From NCBI GenBank assembly GCA_039105265.1, contig JAPFFF010000063.1, positions 620,001 through 684,000 of the forward strand: DNA of 64,000 nt, in the 5' to 3' direction. The translations under genes and the position numbers were made by a program. The notes beneath the pieces were generated by a model. It was not told the DNA's origin and made no database searches. It worked only from the letters and a program-made list of their open reading frames with translations. Shown one piece after another: positions 30,250 to 40,477 of this stretch (its first letter is position 1; each line of letters starts with the position of its first letter). The DNA comes from Tritrichomonas musculus. Its lineage: Eukaryota > Parabasalia > Tritrichomonadida > Tritrichomonadidae.

Positions 30250-31578
30250 ATGTCTGAAAATGGTTTGAGCGAAGAAGAATTTGCTGTCTTTCAAAAGAAT
30301 ATGAATGATGTTAGTCAGCAAGCATTCCAACTTAAAGAAGAACTTAGCGAATTAACAGAACAAACAAAAAGTCTTCAAAGTAAAAGAGATGAACTAGCAA
30401 CTCTTGAGCAAAGAAGAGAAGAAATGAAAGAAAGGCATAAAGAATCTCTAAAAGTTTTTCATGAAGAGCTTGAAAATAAGCAGAAGGAAGCAATTGAACA
30501 GCAAGAAAAATCAAGTCAAAAGGTTGTAAATCTCAATAAAACAATTGCAGAATTGAACCAAAAAATAAAAGATAAAGAAGAAAATTGCGAACAAATCAAA
30601 AATCATATAAAAACATTTGATTCAAAATATAATTCAATTCAACAAGAATTCATGGAAACGAAAAAAATAATCAAAGAATTAAAGCCAAATCGTCAGTATG
30701 TTGCAAGTCTTTTGCCAATTCCTATGTATATCGAAGATTTATCAATGCAAAATTTTTTGTTGAGACAAGTTTATGACAAAAATCAAGCAGAAATATCAGA
30801 ATATAGGGCAAATATTGCCTCATATGAAAAGAAAGATAAGGCAATTCGTCAGCAAATAAAAGATAAGAGGTCAGAAGCTGACATTATTAAAGGAAGGTTA
30901 AATACGTCAAAAGAGCAGTATCAAAAAGCTGAAGTAGAAATTGAAAGAACTAAAAAAGCTCTTGAAGAAGCAGTAAAAAGACTCAACAGTGCTAAGAGTG
31001 TTACTGAAAATGCTAAAGTTCAACGTGTCCAAATGGAAGAGAAATATAATGAAGATAAAAAGAAGCTTCTTGAAGAATTGGATGAGTTGCGTAAGAAGTC
31101 AGAAGAAAATCAAAAAGAGATAGAAGCCATCAAAGGTGAATGCTCAAAAGAACTTGCTTCCTATGAAGAAAAAGTGAAAGAAATAAGAAAAAAGATCTCA
31201 ATTATTAGAGAAACCGGAATAGATCCTGATTCTCCTTCTGTTGATTCCGATCTTCATACACAGATGCTAAAAGTTAACCAAGATAAAAAGGTTATACAAG
31301 AAGATATGGACAAAATTGATTTAAATATAAGAGCGCTTAAAGAAAAAATCAAACTAAAGGAAGAAGAATTAAATTTTCTTGCTTTGAAAATGAAGCCAAC
31401 ACCAAAGATTTTGCAATCTGCAGAATTCAAAGAGAAAATGTTACTACTCGAAGAGTTAGTTATACAAAATAAAAATCTAAAGGATACTTTCGAAAGTATT
31501 GCAACCAAAGTCGAGATGTTGAAACAAGAAAACAAAGAAATTAGAAGTAATTTTAGACAAAAAATGGAGAAAAAATAA
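30250..31578 (+). CDS. Coiled-coil protein, 442 aa
   Basis: Not a recognised family. The protein is almost entirely Glu/Lys/Gln-rich helix with heptad spacing, broken near residues 145-180 by a more hydrophobic Pro-containing stretch (RQYVASLLPIPMYIEDLSMQ) that may be a hinge, and again near 320-330 (TGIDPDSPSVDSD). The start MSENGLSEEEFAVFQKN is preceded by stops; TCATTATA about 42 nt upstream could be the Inr. It stands between two coiled-coil paralogues transcribed the other way, so the trio may serve one cytoskeletal assembly, but the sequences of the 442-aa protein and the pair are not obviously related. Short coiled-coil flagellar proteins (CCDC type) are the nearest generic comparison. 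Confidence 0.8.
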   Translation: MSENGLSEEEFAVFQKNMNDVSQQAFQLKEELSELTEQTKSLQSKRDELATLEQRREEMKERHKESLKVFHEELENKQKEAIEQQEKSSQKVVNLNKTIAELNQKIKDKEENCEQIKNHIKTFDSKYNSIQQEFMETKKIIKELKPNRQYVASLLPIPMYIEDLSMQNFLLRQVYDKNQAEISEYRANIASYEKKDKAIRQQIKDKRSEADIIKGRLNTSKEQYQKAEVEIERTKKALEEAVKRLNSAKSVTENAKVQRVQMEEKYNEDKKKLLEELDELRKKSEENQKEIEAIKGECSKELASYEEKVKEIRKKISIIRETGIDPDSPSVDSDLHTQMLKVNQDKKVIQEDMDKIDLNIRALKEKIKLKEEELNFLALKMKPTPKILQSAEFKEKMLLLEELVIQNKNLKDTFESIATKVEMLKQENKEIRSNFRQKMEKK

Positions 31579-32273
31579 TTTATTTTTTATATTTTAAAAT
31601 AAAATCGAATCATGAAAAAAATCTTATGTATTCTTTTTTATTTGTTTATATTAAATAAGTTTTTTTAGTAGCTAAAAAAAAATAAAATATAATAAATTTA
31701 TCGTAAAAGGAAAAAATGACAATTATTACATCATTGATTTTTCATTTTATATATATATATAATTTGTCCAATTATTTCAAGTGCTTAAAATATCTTCTTT
31801 TGAGAATTATAAATAATGGAAATATTATATTGAAAATATTAAATCAATATTAATGACAAAAACATACTGTGTTGGTTTCATTTAATGAAATAAAACTTAT
31901 CATGTAAAACTGGTGTATCTCTTAATATTGTTAATAAACCAAAAGAAAGTAGATAGAATAATTTTTCAGATTTTGAATTATTTGCATTTAAAGCAATAAG
32001 AATATCAAAAAAATATTATTTCTCTCTTGCATCAGCTGGATGAGAGTAATGAAAAAGAAATAATAATTATTTGTTATCTTTATTGTTTTGACTCTAATCA
32101 GAAAATTTTGAATCAAAATAAAAAATGCCAAAAATAAAAAATGTTAAAATTGTAATAGGTTCCGCATGAAAGAATGAAATAGTAAGTATCTGCATGATTA
32201 CAAAAGAATTCAAAGCAAAAATAGAGGAAACATGTATAAGTACAAACATTTAAAAAACAATACATTAGAATAT
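31579..32273. other. Convergent intergenic region
   Basis: About 700 bp of AT-rich DNA between two converging coiled-coil genes. An (AT)n run lies near 31749-31763 and several AATAAA words occur. No TIR pair, TSD or gene was found. Confidence 0.5.
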
Positions 32274-35069
32274 CTATGTAACATTAAATTTAGGTGGGAT
32301 TGAATGATGGCTAGAAGTTAATTGAAGAACAGTAACAGTTTGATTAGCTCCCAGTGAAGAACTCATTATATTTTCCTGGCCATCAAAGATATCTTTATAT
32401 TTTTTGTATTCAGCTAAAATTGCTGATAGTTGTTGGCTAACATTATTTAGTCTTAGCCTTAATTTTGTAATTCTTTCTTCATTTGAAGTTTTACTAGGAA
32501 TGAAAGAAGAAGAATTTTCATCAACATCAAAAAAACCGTTATTTCGTGAAAGGGAGGCTTTTAATTCATCCCTTTTTAGAGTCAGTTGATTAAGTTCGTC
32601 ATTCAATTTTGCTTCATTTGCTTCGAATTTTTTCTTATTTCTTTGTTGGTTAATAAAAATTTGATGTTCAAATTCACTTTCACAAATTTGAATAGTATTT
32701 TGAGCATCGTGAATTGTTTCTCTCAATTTTTTAACTTTTTCTTTATGTTGCCTCATTTTCTTAAGAATTAGTTCATCAAAGGGAATAGCTGATGAATTTG
32801 GACTATGAGTAAGTGTGGCTCTTTGTTTTCGTAAAATTAAACTATATTTAGTTTGATATGGTTTCAATTGAATTTCATGTGACTTTTTAAGTTCAGAAAT
32901 TGAATTCAAAATTTCTTCTTTTTTGAATAAAATTTCTTTTCTTGTTGATTCAATTTGTTTATTTAATAATGCTTTTTGGTTCAAAAAGCGAAGTTCAATT
33001 ATATCAAGATTTCTTTGAAATTCTTTGTCAATTTCATTAGATGATTGATTTTGCGACTTTTTCAATTCATTCAATTTTTCCTCTTTTTCTTTTCTAACTT
33101 TTTCAATTTTTGAAATAATTTCTAACTTTTCTTTTTGTTCATCAATTATTTTTAAGTGTCTTTCTTCCTCTCTCTGAAGACGGGAATTATATAAATTATT
33201 CAATTTTTTTCTATCATTCTCAATTATTTCAATGTGATCATTCAATTCTTTTTTAGCATCAGAAAGTTTGATTGTTAAAGAGACAAAATTATCATTGCTT
33301 GTTGGTGGTGTAATTGAATTTAATTCATTTTGATAATTTTTATATATTTCGGAATAACGATTATAATCAGAATTAGATTTTGATTGGCAATTTTCAAGAT
33401 TGAATTGAGTTTTAAGAATTTCTTGGCTATGTAAGAACTCAATCTGTCTAATTTTGTCGTTCTTCTTTTTTTGGCATTCAAGCTGAATTCTTTTTATTTC
33501 TTCTTTTGACTTTTGACTAAATTTGTTAAAATCATTTGTTAATTCTGTTTGAAGTTCCGAAATCAAGAATTTTGAATTATTCAATATACTCTCTGCTTCC
33601 CTTTTTTCATCATTATTAATTTTGCAAAAAAATGATTGAAATCTTGATAAAATAGAATTTTTCTCATCTTGTAGATTTTTTAGATCAAAAGTAATTTGGG
33701 TTTTTTTATTTTGAATTTGATTTTTTCGCTGTTGGAAGTCAAAATCTAAAAATTCTTTCTCTTTACCAAATTCTTGGTTAATTGACTTAATTGAAATTAA
33801 ATTTTCCGATTTTATGGTTAATAATTGATTTCGGTAATTTTGTTCTATTTTTTCTTTATTTTCTATAAATTCGCTTATTTCTTTTTCTATGTTTGTAATT
33901 CGGTCAGTAATATTTTTTTCGATTTGGTTATAAGAGTTATTAAATTTGATTATTTCAGTTGATTGCGTTTTTTGGATATCGCGAAAAATGCTTTCTATAT
34001 TAGATAATCGACCTTTTTGATTTAATTTTAAAAACTGATATTTATTTTTAAATTGTATTTGCATTTCTGAGAGCTTTGTTTTCAAAGCCTCTTCTTCTTT
34101 TTGATAGTTGTTGACTTTATCTTGAAATTCTTGTTTAACTGAATCAATAGATAAAAATTTGATGTTATCTTTATTGCATGGTGAATCAATGAGTGCACTT
34201 TGATTGATTAACTTCAGCATTTCATTCTTTTCTGAATTATATTTATTTTGTATTTTTTTTATTTTATCAATTTCTTTAAATATCTGCTTTTTTGTAGTAT
34301 GAATAGATTTATCAGCTGCGTTTTTAGTTCCTAAAAATTTATTTTCAATTCCTGTCAATAAAAATTGGTGGTGCTTTAAATGTTTTCTAAATGGAATTAA
34401 AAAATTGCTCAAAAATTGATGATATAATTCTTTATTTTCAAAATTGTGAAAGAAAGCAGATTTAATAAGGCCTGTCTGGATTTCATTTTCGGTTTTCATT
34501 TTTTGAACTCGTGATTCGGATTCATTGTTTAATAAAGAAATTCTGGCATTAAATGATACAAGAATTTTATTCCTTTGCTCATTAAATCGGTGTCTCTGAA
34601 TTTTAACCAAAGCATTTAAATTGGTAATAAATTCATCAAAAAGTTCCGTTTCAAATTTTGGATTATCATACTTTTCGATTTTCTGATTAATTTGAACAAT
34701 CTCTGTTGTTTTAAAATCAATTTGTTTCGAAATATTTTGTAATTTTCTTTGAATCATTTCGCCAGTAGATTGGATAAAAACATTTAAATTAATTTTAATT
34801 TCTTTATATTTTTTTCTATATATGTCATGATACTCAGATTCTATGGTTGGGTATATGTTAGAAATTTCTGAGTAATTCTTTTCTGCTTCGATCCACGCAT
34901 TGTTAAGCAACATTGATATTTTTGACGAATACTGATCAGATATGTATTGCCGCTGGAAATCCTGTTCATGATACTGAATTGAAAAAAGAGTAGCGACTCT
35001 ATTCAATTGACAAATTTTTTTAGAGACATTAAATTTTCTTGCACGCTTTTTTTTCTCAGCGCGCTTCAT
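32274..35069 (-). CDS. Coiled-coil protein, 931 aa, paralogue of the 26164-29064 product
   Basis: It has the same layout as its relative 3.2 kb to the left: a basic N-terminus (MKRAEKKKRARK), then FNVSKKICQLNRVATLFS, the YHDIYRKKYKEIK segment, about 700 residues of coiled coil, and a final helix RLRLNNVSQQLSAILAEY before a Ser/Thr-rich tail. Divergence is high along the rod, so the duplication is old. An SITPPTSNDN break near residue 590 corresponds to SISTATSSED in the paralogue. There is no membrane segment or signal. The gene is divergent from the membrane-protein gene at 35582. The likely role is structural. Confidence 0.85.
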   Translation of the reverse strand: MKRAEKKKRARKFNVSKKICQLNRVATLFSIQYHEQDFQRQYISDQYSSKISMLLNNAWIEAEKNYSEISNIYPTIESEYHDIYRKKYKEIKINLNVFIQSTGEMIQRKLQNISKQIDFKTTEIVQINQKIEKYDNPKFETELFDEFITNLNALVKIQRHRFNEQRNKILVSFNARISLLNNESESRVQKMKTENEIQTGLIKSAFFHNFENKELYHQFLSNFLIPFRKHLKHHQFLLTGIENKFLGTKNAADKSIHTTKKQIFKEIDKIKKIQNKYNSEKNEMLKLINQSALIDSPCNKDNIKFLSIDSVKQEFQDKVNNYQKEEEALKTKLSEMQIQFKNKYQFLKLNQKGRLSNIESIFRDIQKTQSTEIIKFNNSYNQIEKNITDRITNIEKEISEFIENKEKIEQNYRNQLLTIKSENLISIKSINQEFGKEKEFLDFDFQQRKNQIQNKKTQITFDLKNLQDEKNSILSRFQSFFCKINNDEKREAESILNNSKFLISELQTELTNDFNKFSQKSKEEIKRIQLECQKKKNDKIRQIEFLHSQEILKTQFNLENCQSKSNSDYNRYSEIYKNYQNELNSITPPTSNDNFVSLTIKLSDAKKELNDHIEIIENDRKKLNNLYNSRLQREEERHLKIIDEQKEKLEIISKIEKVRKEKEEKLNELKKSQNQSSNEIDKEFQRNLDIIELRFLNQKALLNKQIESTRKEILFKKEEILNSISELKKSHEIQLKPYQTKYSLILRKQRATLTHSPNSSAIPFDELILKKMRQHKEKVKKLRETIHDAQNTIQICESEFEHQIFINQQRNKKKFEANEAKLNDELNQLTLKRDELKASLSRNNGFFDVDENSSSFIPSKTSNEERITKLRLRLNNVSQQLSAILAEYKKYKDIFDGQENIMSSSLGANQTVTVLQLTSSHHSIPPKFNVT

Positions 35070-35329
35070 CGCTCTCTTTTTCGCCTTCGACTAAATTAGT
35101 TATTAAAAAGTTAAATTCTGAATTAACGTATACTTTATATGAGTCATTTTTTTTTTAGAAACAAATAGCATAAATATATGGATTATAAAATGAATATGAA
35201 TAATTTCGGATCGATCATCATTTCATAATTTTACCGAAAAAATATTCAGGCGAATTTAATCGTCTCATTGAAAAAATTAAAGGGTAAATAATATTGTTTT
35301 CGTTTGTTCTTTTTCATTACTTATTTGGC

Positions 35330-35361
<32 letters not shown>

Positions 35362-35581
35362 AATAACTGATTTTTATACCTAAATATAAATTTTGATATA
35401 AAGAAGGTAATTAAATAAAAAAAAATGGTTGTTTTTACAGGACAATTATTATTGAATTTTCTGAATTTTTTTATTTGAACATGACGATAAAGCATAGAAA
35501 ACATTCAATGAAAAATATGGTTATTTTATTTAACTTTTCGCAAAAACCGCTTCAAACATCTCAATTATATTAAATTTAATC
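35070..35581. other. Divergent intergenic region with a 24-bp A-run
   Basis: It carries promoters for both flanking genes. For the rightward gene, TCAATTATA about 22 nt before the ATG is the candidate Inr. An uninterrupted A-run lies at about 35331-35354. No other feature seen. Confidence 0.45.
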
Positions 35582-36196
35582 ATGAGCGATCAAGCATGCC
35601 AATGCCCATGCAAAAAATGTCTTACCGATCCAAAAGAACTTGAAAACAAGCTTAAACCATATGAGAACTATGTAGAACAAATTCAAGCTATGCTTTACTT
35701 TAGAAATATTATTCCAATGGCCATTTTACTTGTTCTTGTTAACTTAGTATTTGTCTTCATTTTAATATTCCATCTTTCCTTTGTACCAACTCTATTCCTT
35801 CTTTTAACACTTCGTGTTTTAATCAAGGTTGTAATTAAAATTGCAGGTGAAAAGATTGTTTCAATGTTCTTCAAACCAATCGAAAACAAAGAAGAAGGTA
35901 CATATCCAATCTATCCACTTTCAACAGTTTGCGAAACCGTCACCTCAATCACCTCAAAAGTTTATTGCGTTGCTAGCTCAACTACTCCAAAGGGTCCAAT
36001 TACAGTAACAAATGCTGTCATCCCACTTGGTGTATTAGCTGCTCTTTTCTTCCTCTTCCTTATCACTGGAACACTTTGCTTAAATTGGGTTCTTGTTGAT
36101 CTTATCCTTCTTTTGCCAGCTGTTCTTCTTCATCCTGCTGTCAAAATCCATGTTCAACAGTTATTAAGCAAATTAGAAAAGCAAAAAACAGATTAA
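35582..36196 (+). CDS. Small membrane protein with two hydrophobic hairpins (reticulon/ARL6IP1-like layout)
   Basis: 204 residues: a Cys-rich cytosolic start (CQCPCKKC), a helix, then a hydrophobic stretch at about 45-90 (AILLVLVNLVFVFILIFHLS onward) and another at about 145-185 (GVLAALFFLFLITGTLCLNW), separated by about 50 polar residues, and a short basic C-terminus. Two long hairpin-like hydrophobic segments with both ends polar are the layout of ER-shaping reticulon, REEP or ARL6IP1-type proteins. I do not see a diagnostic motif, so the family is an inference from topology. Codon use is noticeably richer in CTT, TTC and CCA than in the neighbours, which hints at strong expression. It ends in TAAA, a stop overlapping a trichomonad-type polyadenylation word. 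Confidence 0.8.
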   Translation: MSDQACQCPCKKCLTDPKELENKLKPYENYVEQIQAMLYFRNIIPMAILLVLVNLVFVFILIFHLSFVPTLFLLLTLRVLIKVVIKIAGEKIVSMFFKPIENKEEGTYPIYPLSTVCETVTSITSKVYCVASSTTPKGPITVTNAVIPLGVLAALFFLFLITGTLCLNWVLVDLILLLPAVLLHPAVKIHVQQLLSKLEKQKTD

Positions 36197-36361
36197 ATCA
36201 TTTTAATAATGATTTAAACCTCGTCTTATTAAAGAATTGATTTTTATATACTTGTTATTTTATTTTTTCTTTTTGCCCTTTAGTAAAAATTGTTTTAAAT
36301 GGAATCTATTCTCTTTTTTTTTTTTTTGACAAAAAAAATTTTTTGTTGCTTTCGTGAAAAT

Positions 36362-37738
36362 ATGAGTTTACGTTTTATGAAGCAGAAAAGCCCCTCAAAT
36401 TCATTGACAAGGTTGTTCAATGAAAAAAAGCCATCACTTGATGAAGTTCTTGAAAATCCTGATCTTTCTATTTCGATACGTTATGAAATAGATCAATTGG
36501 TTGAATTCATTGTTCCAAAAGAATGTGATCGTAATAATTGTCCAATTTTAATACAAATATTAGATTACGCTTTGCCTATTGATAAAAATAAAATTCAAAA
36601 AAATCTCATTTATCGGAGAAACGCAGCAAGCATTCTTTCTACAATATGTAATAAATTGCAAGTTAGAATTAACAAAACAGATTTACTTAAAGAACGTATT
36701 GAAAAATTTATTTTACCTGGAAATACCATCAACGAACAATATGATTTTGCTGGGCACTTTCAACGAATAACTGAAACTTATTTACGCTTTCAAGTCAAAG
36801 AAAAAAATGATCGTCCTTTCAAAGATGTATCTTTCATTAAAAATATTCTTTCCAAGCTTCACATTATTTCTTACCGATTTTTGGTTGCTAATATATTTTC
36901 TGACTTTCCGCAATTTTTCATTGAGAAAAAATCTGAAGATGATATTATGACCAATGTGTCTCGGTATATTTCGAAACAAATTGGTTCAGCTAAATATAAT
37001 AATGAAACCAAGTATTATTTTTTTTATATACTTTTCCAGATATATCAACAAAATGAAAATGTATTTGCGAAATTTTATTTTGATGGCTTTGAAAGTATTT
37101 TATTAGCTGCGATTTCATTTGGCGATAATATATTATATATGTCTGAGTCTTTCCGTATAATCGATTTAATAATACCATATCTTGATCAGCAATCTACTAG
37201 CCAGCATATTGATTCGTTTGCACGAAGATATAGAACAAAACTTGAAGAGGTTGCCAAAATGTCAAAATTTAATCTCTGTACTCTTTTCAGAGTTTTTTGG
37301 AAATTTTTCCTTAATTCTCAAAGATTTGATGTCATGCAAATTTTTTTTGACAGTGATCCTTATATTTTTGGTGAAAATGATGTTACAAATTTATTTTATA
37401 TAAAGATGGTTAATATTTTCTCTAATATGGATTCAAAAACCAGATATGGATACATGGATAAATTAAATATTGTTCAGAAAGCTATCAATTATAGCAAAAA
37501 ATTGAAGGAAAATAGTACTCCCAACCTCTGTATATTACAATTCATAGATTTAATGGCTCAACCTTTAAAAAGTGATGAATATAATCTATCAATTCAGCCT
37601 TCGGATAACAATATAATGTTCTCTAAAGAATGGGTAGATGCTGTATTTTATGCAAAAAGAATTCTTACAGAGCGAAAAGATGCAATTAATTATGCAAAAA
37701 GAGATTTTATTGATTCTGAAGAGAGCAATTTGTATTAA
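36362..37738 (+). CDS. Hypothetical alpha-helical protein, 458 aa
   Basis: No family recognised. I start at MSLRFMKQKSPSN rather than at the in-frame ATG 21 codons earlier, because the upstream codons read mostly through T- and A-runs (ESILFFFFLTKKIF). The body is consecutive helices without Cys/His clusters or membrane segments (for example YRRNAASILSTICNKL), which suggests an armadillo-type solenoid. I compared it mentally with the PP2A B56 family, which has many trichomonad members and similar size, and could not find the conserved blocks. It ends in TAAA. A plus-strand series of genes continues from here to 47.5 kb. Confidence 0.7.
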   Translation: MSLRFMKQKSPSNSLTRLFNEKKPSLDEVLENPDLSISIRYEIDQLVEFIVPKECDRNNCPILIQILDYALPIDKNKIQKNLIYRRNAASILSTICNKLQVRINKTDLLKERIEKFILPGNTINEQYDFAGHFQRITETYLRFQVKEKNDRPFKDVSFIKNILSKLHIISYRFLVANIFSDFPQFFIEKKSEDDIMTNVSRYISKQIGSAKYNNETKYYFFYILFQIYQQNENVFAKFYFDGFESILLAAISFGDNILYMSESFRIIDLIIPYLDQQSTSQHIDSFARRYRTKLEEVAKMSKFNLCTLFRVFWKFFLNSQRFDVMQIFFDSDPYIFGENDVTNLFYIKMVNIFSNMDSKTRYGYMDKLNIVQKAINYSKKLKENSTPNLCILQFIDLMAQPLKSDEYNLSIQPSDNNIMFSKEWVDAVFYAKRILTERKDAINYAKRDFIDSEESNLY

Positions 37739-37869
37739 ATGTAATTAATTTCTTGTTGTTTGTTATTAAAAATATGATTGTTGTTTAATCATTTAAAAGC
37801 TTGTGCAATTTTTTCTCAATTTTAGTATAAACTTATCAAATTTTAAATGGATATTTGAAATTTTGAATA

Positions 37870-37876
37870 TCATTCA
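37870..37876 (+). promoter_or_regulatory. Inr-like TCATTCA upstream of the discoidin-domain gene
   Basis: TCATTCA, A at 37872, lies 38 nt before the ATG at 37910 in a 170-bp intergenic gap. It fits the initiator consensus. Spacing is longer than for UBA3. Confidence 0.4.
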
Positions 37877-37909
37877 AACTTAAGATTTCTAGCAAATTTT
37901 GTAGCTTAA

Positions 37910-40210
37910 ATGAAAAAAAGCATCCTATCACGGAAGATAAAACAAATTAATAAGATTTCCCAAAACGATTTTTCGGAGTCATGGCATGTAATTGATGAAG
38001 AATCAAATGAAAAATTTATTCAAGTTACAATTAAATCAAGCTTTAGCACTGATTTGTTGCTAAAGTTGGAAAATGCGTCAAGACTTAAATATTTTTCATT
38101 GATTCCAATTGTATCTTTCAATTTATTTTCAGAAACCGAAAATGAAGATAAGTGTCTTTATATCTTTTATAATGATAATGAAGGAAAATCAATTTCAGAA
38201 TTATTACGAACTAGAGAAGATAAAAACGAAATTGACTCTTTGCAAAAATTCTATTTTATTAATGGAATACTATGCTTATTATTATATTTTCAAATTGAAG
38301 GTGTTGATTCAGGATCATTAACTGAAAATGACATTTTTCTTATTAATGGAAAGCCAAAAGTCATAAATTACTGTTACAGCCTAAATGTCAATAATAATCC
38401 TTACCAATCATTTGCGAAATTAATTAAATTGATGTGTATTGATGATTCAAATGAATGTATCACTAATTCAAAGCAAAATTGCACAGAATTATGTTTTTAC
38501 AAAGACTTGTACAACGTTTTAAATAACTCGTCTTTGATTTCACCTCCAAAAATCCAAAATATTATAAAAGGTATTTTAAATTTAGATTTGCAATCGATAG
38601 GTCTTGAAAAATATTCTAAAGAAATTGAAGAATATCAATCTCAAATCATATCATCTTCATTAAAATCGAAATTTGTATTTCAAATCAGTCAAAAGATCAA
38701 ACAGTATGGAAGTAGAATAAATGAAGCGAATTTATCTGTATCGAATATATCGCAAAAAATCAAAAATATAAAAAAAGTTTTACTATCAATTCAAGAAAAC
38801 AAAAATGAAGAAAGAATAAAGCAGACTGCAAAAAGTGTGAATGAAATAAGTTTGGAAATAGACCGAACAATAAGCTCTTTTCAGTCTCTAACTGACTATT
38901 CAAACATTAAAATTATTTCAAGTTCCTCAGTTCAAAATCCAAGTGATATTAAATCAATATTTGTTTCATTAAATCCAAATTCTTCAGGTATTTTTAATTA
39001 TTTAATTAATTCCCAGGAAACTGTGTTTGATCATACTGTTATTCCATCTCAGTCAAGTGGTGATGTATATTGTATTATTGATTCATCAAGTACGCAAAAT
39101 TATTCTAGTGGATCTGGTGATTATGAATGGATACAATTTGAGTTTCCAGAAGAGATTGAATTTACATCGTTCAAAATTCAGTCAGCGCATAGAGCTTTTC
39201 TTAAAACATGGGATATTATAGCTTATGATTCAAACGATAAAGAAATTCTCCTTTTCAAAACTAAAAATAATTCTGCACTTAATGGTAAATATAAAGAATT
39301 TAGTTCAAATTTCAAGAATGTTGTTAAAACCAAAAAAATTAGGCTTGAAAAGTTTGGTGTTAATTGGTCAAATACGAATTTCATGCGTGTTTATAATATT
39401 GAATTTTATTCTAATGATCCTAGATTTGAAGGAAAAGGTGTTTTTGAGAAGTTATTGGAAGAAGCTCCTGGCCATGATCCGCATAAAGCAAGTGTTTATT
39501 TAACAGCATCTAATTTCGATTTCCGCTATTTTTATTCAATTAATCCTAAACGTTCTATTTGTACCTTATATGATGAAAGCTTTCCTTGGTTTCAAGTTGA
39601 ACTTCCTCTTGGATCTGTTTATATTACCGGATATAGAATGATTCAGCTTCCTCGTTTCCCAATTTTATGTTGGAATTTCGAATGTTCAAATGATGGAATT
39701 CACTGGGATGTGATCCATCAAGGTCAAGTTGATAATGAAAGTGAATCTAATATAATTATTGTTAATTGTAGTTCAAAAAATCCTTATCGTTTCTTTAGAA
39801 TTAAAAATTTGATGGGTAATGAAATTGATAGCAGTGAAAATGAGAAACTCAGGATTCGGCATTTCGATATATTTGGTCTTTATGTACCATTGAAGAATCA
39901 ATGTGAAAAGCCTGAAATCAATTTAATTTTAAATGGAAATTTAAATTCAAATTGTAATGCTAATATTCATCCTTTTTTGATCGTAAATTCAAGTTCTGAT
40001 GAAAATATAACTAAAAGTATGAATGGAGGGGCGCTTCTTCCAAGCAATGAAGAAATTAGTTTTAACTTACATAGCCCTCGCTATTATGATTTTCGAAAAG
40101 TTGATACTGATGTTGAAAGTGAAGAAGAAGAGGAGGAAGAGGAGGAGGAGGAAGAAGAGGAGGAAGAAGAAGAGGAGGAGGAGGAAATGATGATTATAGA
40201 AGAATTTTAG
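37910..40210 (+). CDS. Degenerate kinase-like domain plus two F5/8-type C (discoidin) domains
   Basis: 766 residues. The first 200 or so follow a protein-kinase C-lobe outline, but SGSLTENDIFLINGKPKVIN stands where a kinase has HRDLKPENILL and DFG, so the catalytic and metal Asp residues are absent; it would be a pseudokinase. A coiled-coil stretch follows at about 245-330. Two discoidin-like beta-sandwiches come next: residues 345-505 (WIQFEFPEEIEFTSFKIQS, WDIIAYDSN, RVYNIEFYS) and 520-665 (WFQVELPLGSVYITGYRM, WNFECSNDGIHWDVI, IRHFDIFG). The end is a run of about 25 Glu. No signal peptide is present, so the discoidin domains are probably intracellular, as in many trichomonad proteins with this pairing. 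The ligand is unknown. Confidence 0.82.
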   Translation: MKKSILSRKIKQINKISQNDFSESWHVIDEESNEKFIQVTIKSSFSTDLLLKLENASRLKYFSLIPIVSFNLFSETENEDKCLYIFYNDNEGKSISELLRTREDKNEIDSLQKFYFINGILCLLLYFQIEGVDSGSLTENDIFLINGKPKVINYCYSLNVNNNPYQSFAKLIKLMCIDDSNECITNSKQNCTELCFYKDLYNVLNNSSLISPPKIQNIIKGILNLDLQSIGLEKYSKEIEEYQSQIISSSLKSKFVFQISQKIKQYGSRINEANLSVSNISQKIKNIKKVLLSIQENKNEERIKQTAKSVNEISLEIDRTISSFQSLTDYSNIKIISSSSVQNPSDIKSIFVSLNPNSSGIFNYLINSQETVFDHTVIPSQSSGDVYCIIDSSSTQNYSSGSGDYEWIQFEFPEEIEFTSFKIQSAHRAFLKTWDIIAYDSNDKEILLFKTKNNSALNGKYKEFSSNFKNVVKTKKIRLEKFGVNWSNTNFMRVYNIEFYSNDPRFEGKGVFEKLLEEAPGHDPHKASVYLTASNFDFRYFYSINPKRSICTLYDESFPWFQVELPLGSVYITGYRMIQLPRFPILCWNFECSNDGIHWDVIHQGQVDNESESNIIIVNCSSKNPYRFFRIKNLMGNEIDSSENEKLRIRHFDIFGLYVPLKNQCEKPEINLILNGNLNSNCNANIHPFLIVNSSSDENITKSMNGGALLPSNEEISFNLHSPRYYDFRKVDTDVESEEEEEEEEEEEEEEEEEEEEEEMMIIEEF

Positions 40211-40459
40211 CTTTAACATTTTAATTGATATAAATACTTGATAAGTTTTATCTGTTTATTTGTACTAATAAAATAAATATTATTAGAATTTGATATCTTC
40301 TTATTATTTTTTAATCAGCCCCATTTATTTGATTTGTAAATGTGCATTTATGCATGTCATATAGCAAGATCAATAAATTGGTGGATTAATATAAAGGAAT
40401 CGAAAACTTGACTTAAATCCACTTTTTAAAAGTCAAATCTCAAATTTATAATAAAACAT

Positions 40460-40467
40460 TCATTTTG
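40460..40467 (+). promoter_or_regulatory. Inr-like TCATTTTG upstream of the USP gene
   Basis: TCATTTTG with its A 16 nt before the ATG at 40478; a second TCATACTC lies between. Either would give a leader shorter than 20 nt. Confidence 0.5.
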
Positions 40468-40477
40468 TCATACTCAA

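Noticed and set aside
36362-37738. PP2A B56-type regulatory subunit identity for the helical protein
   Set aside because: Size and helical character fit, but none of the conserved B56 blocks could be found.
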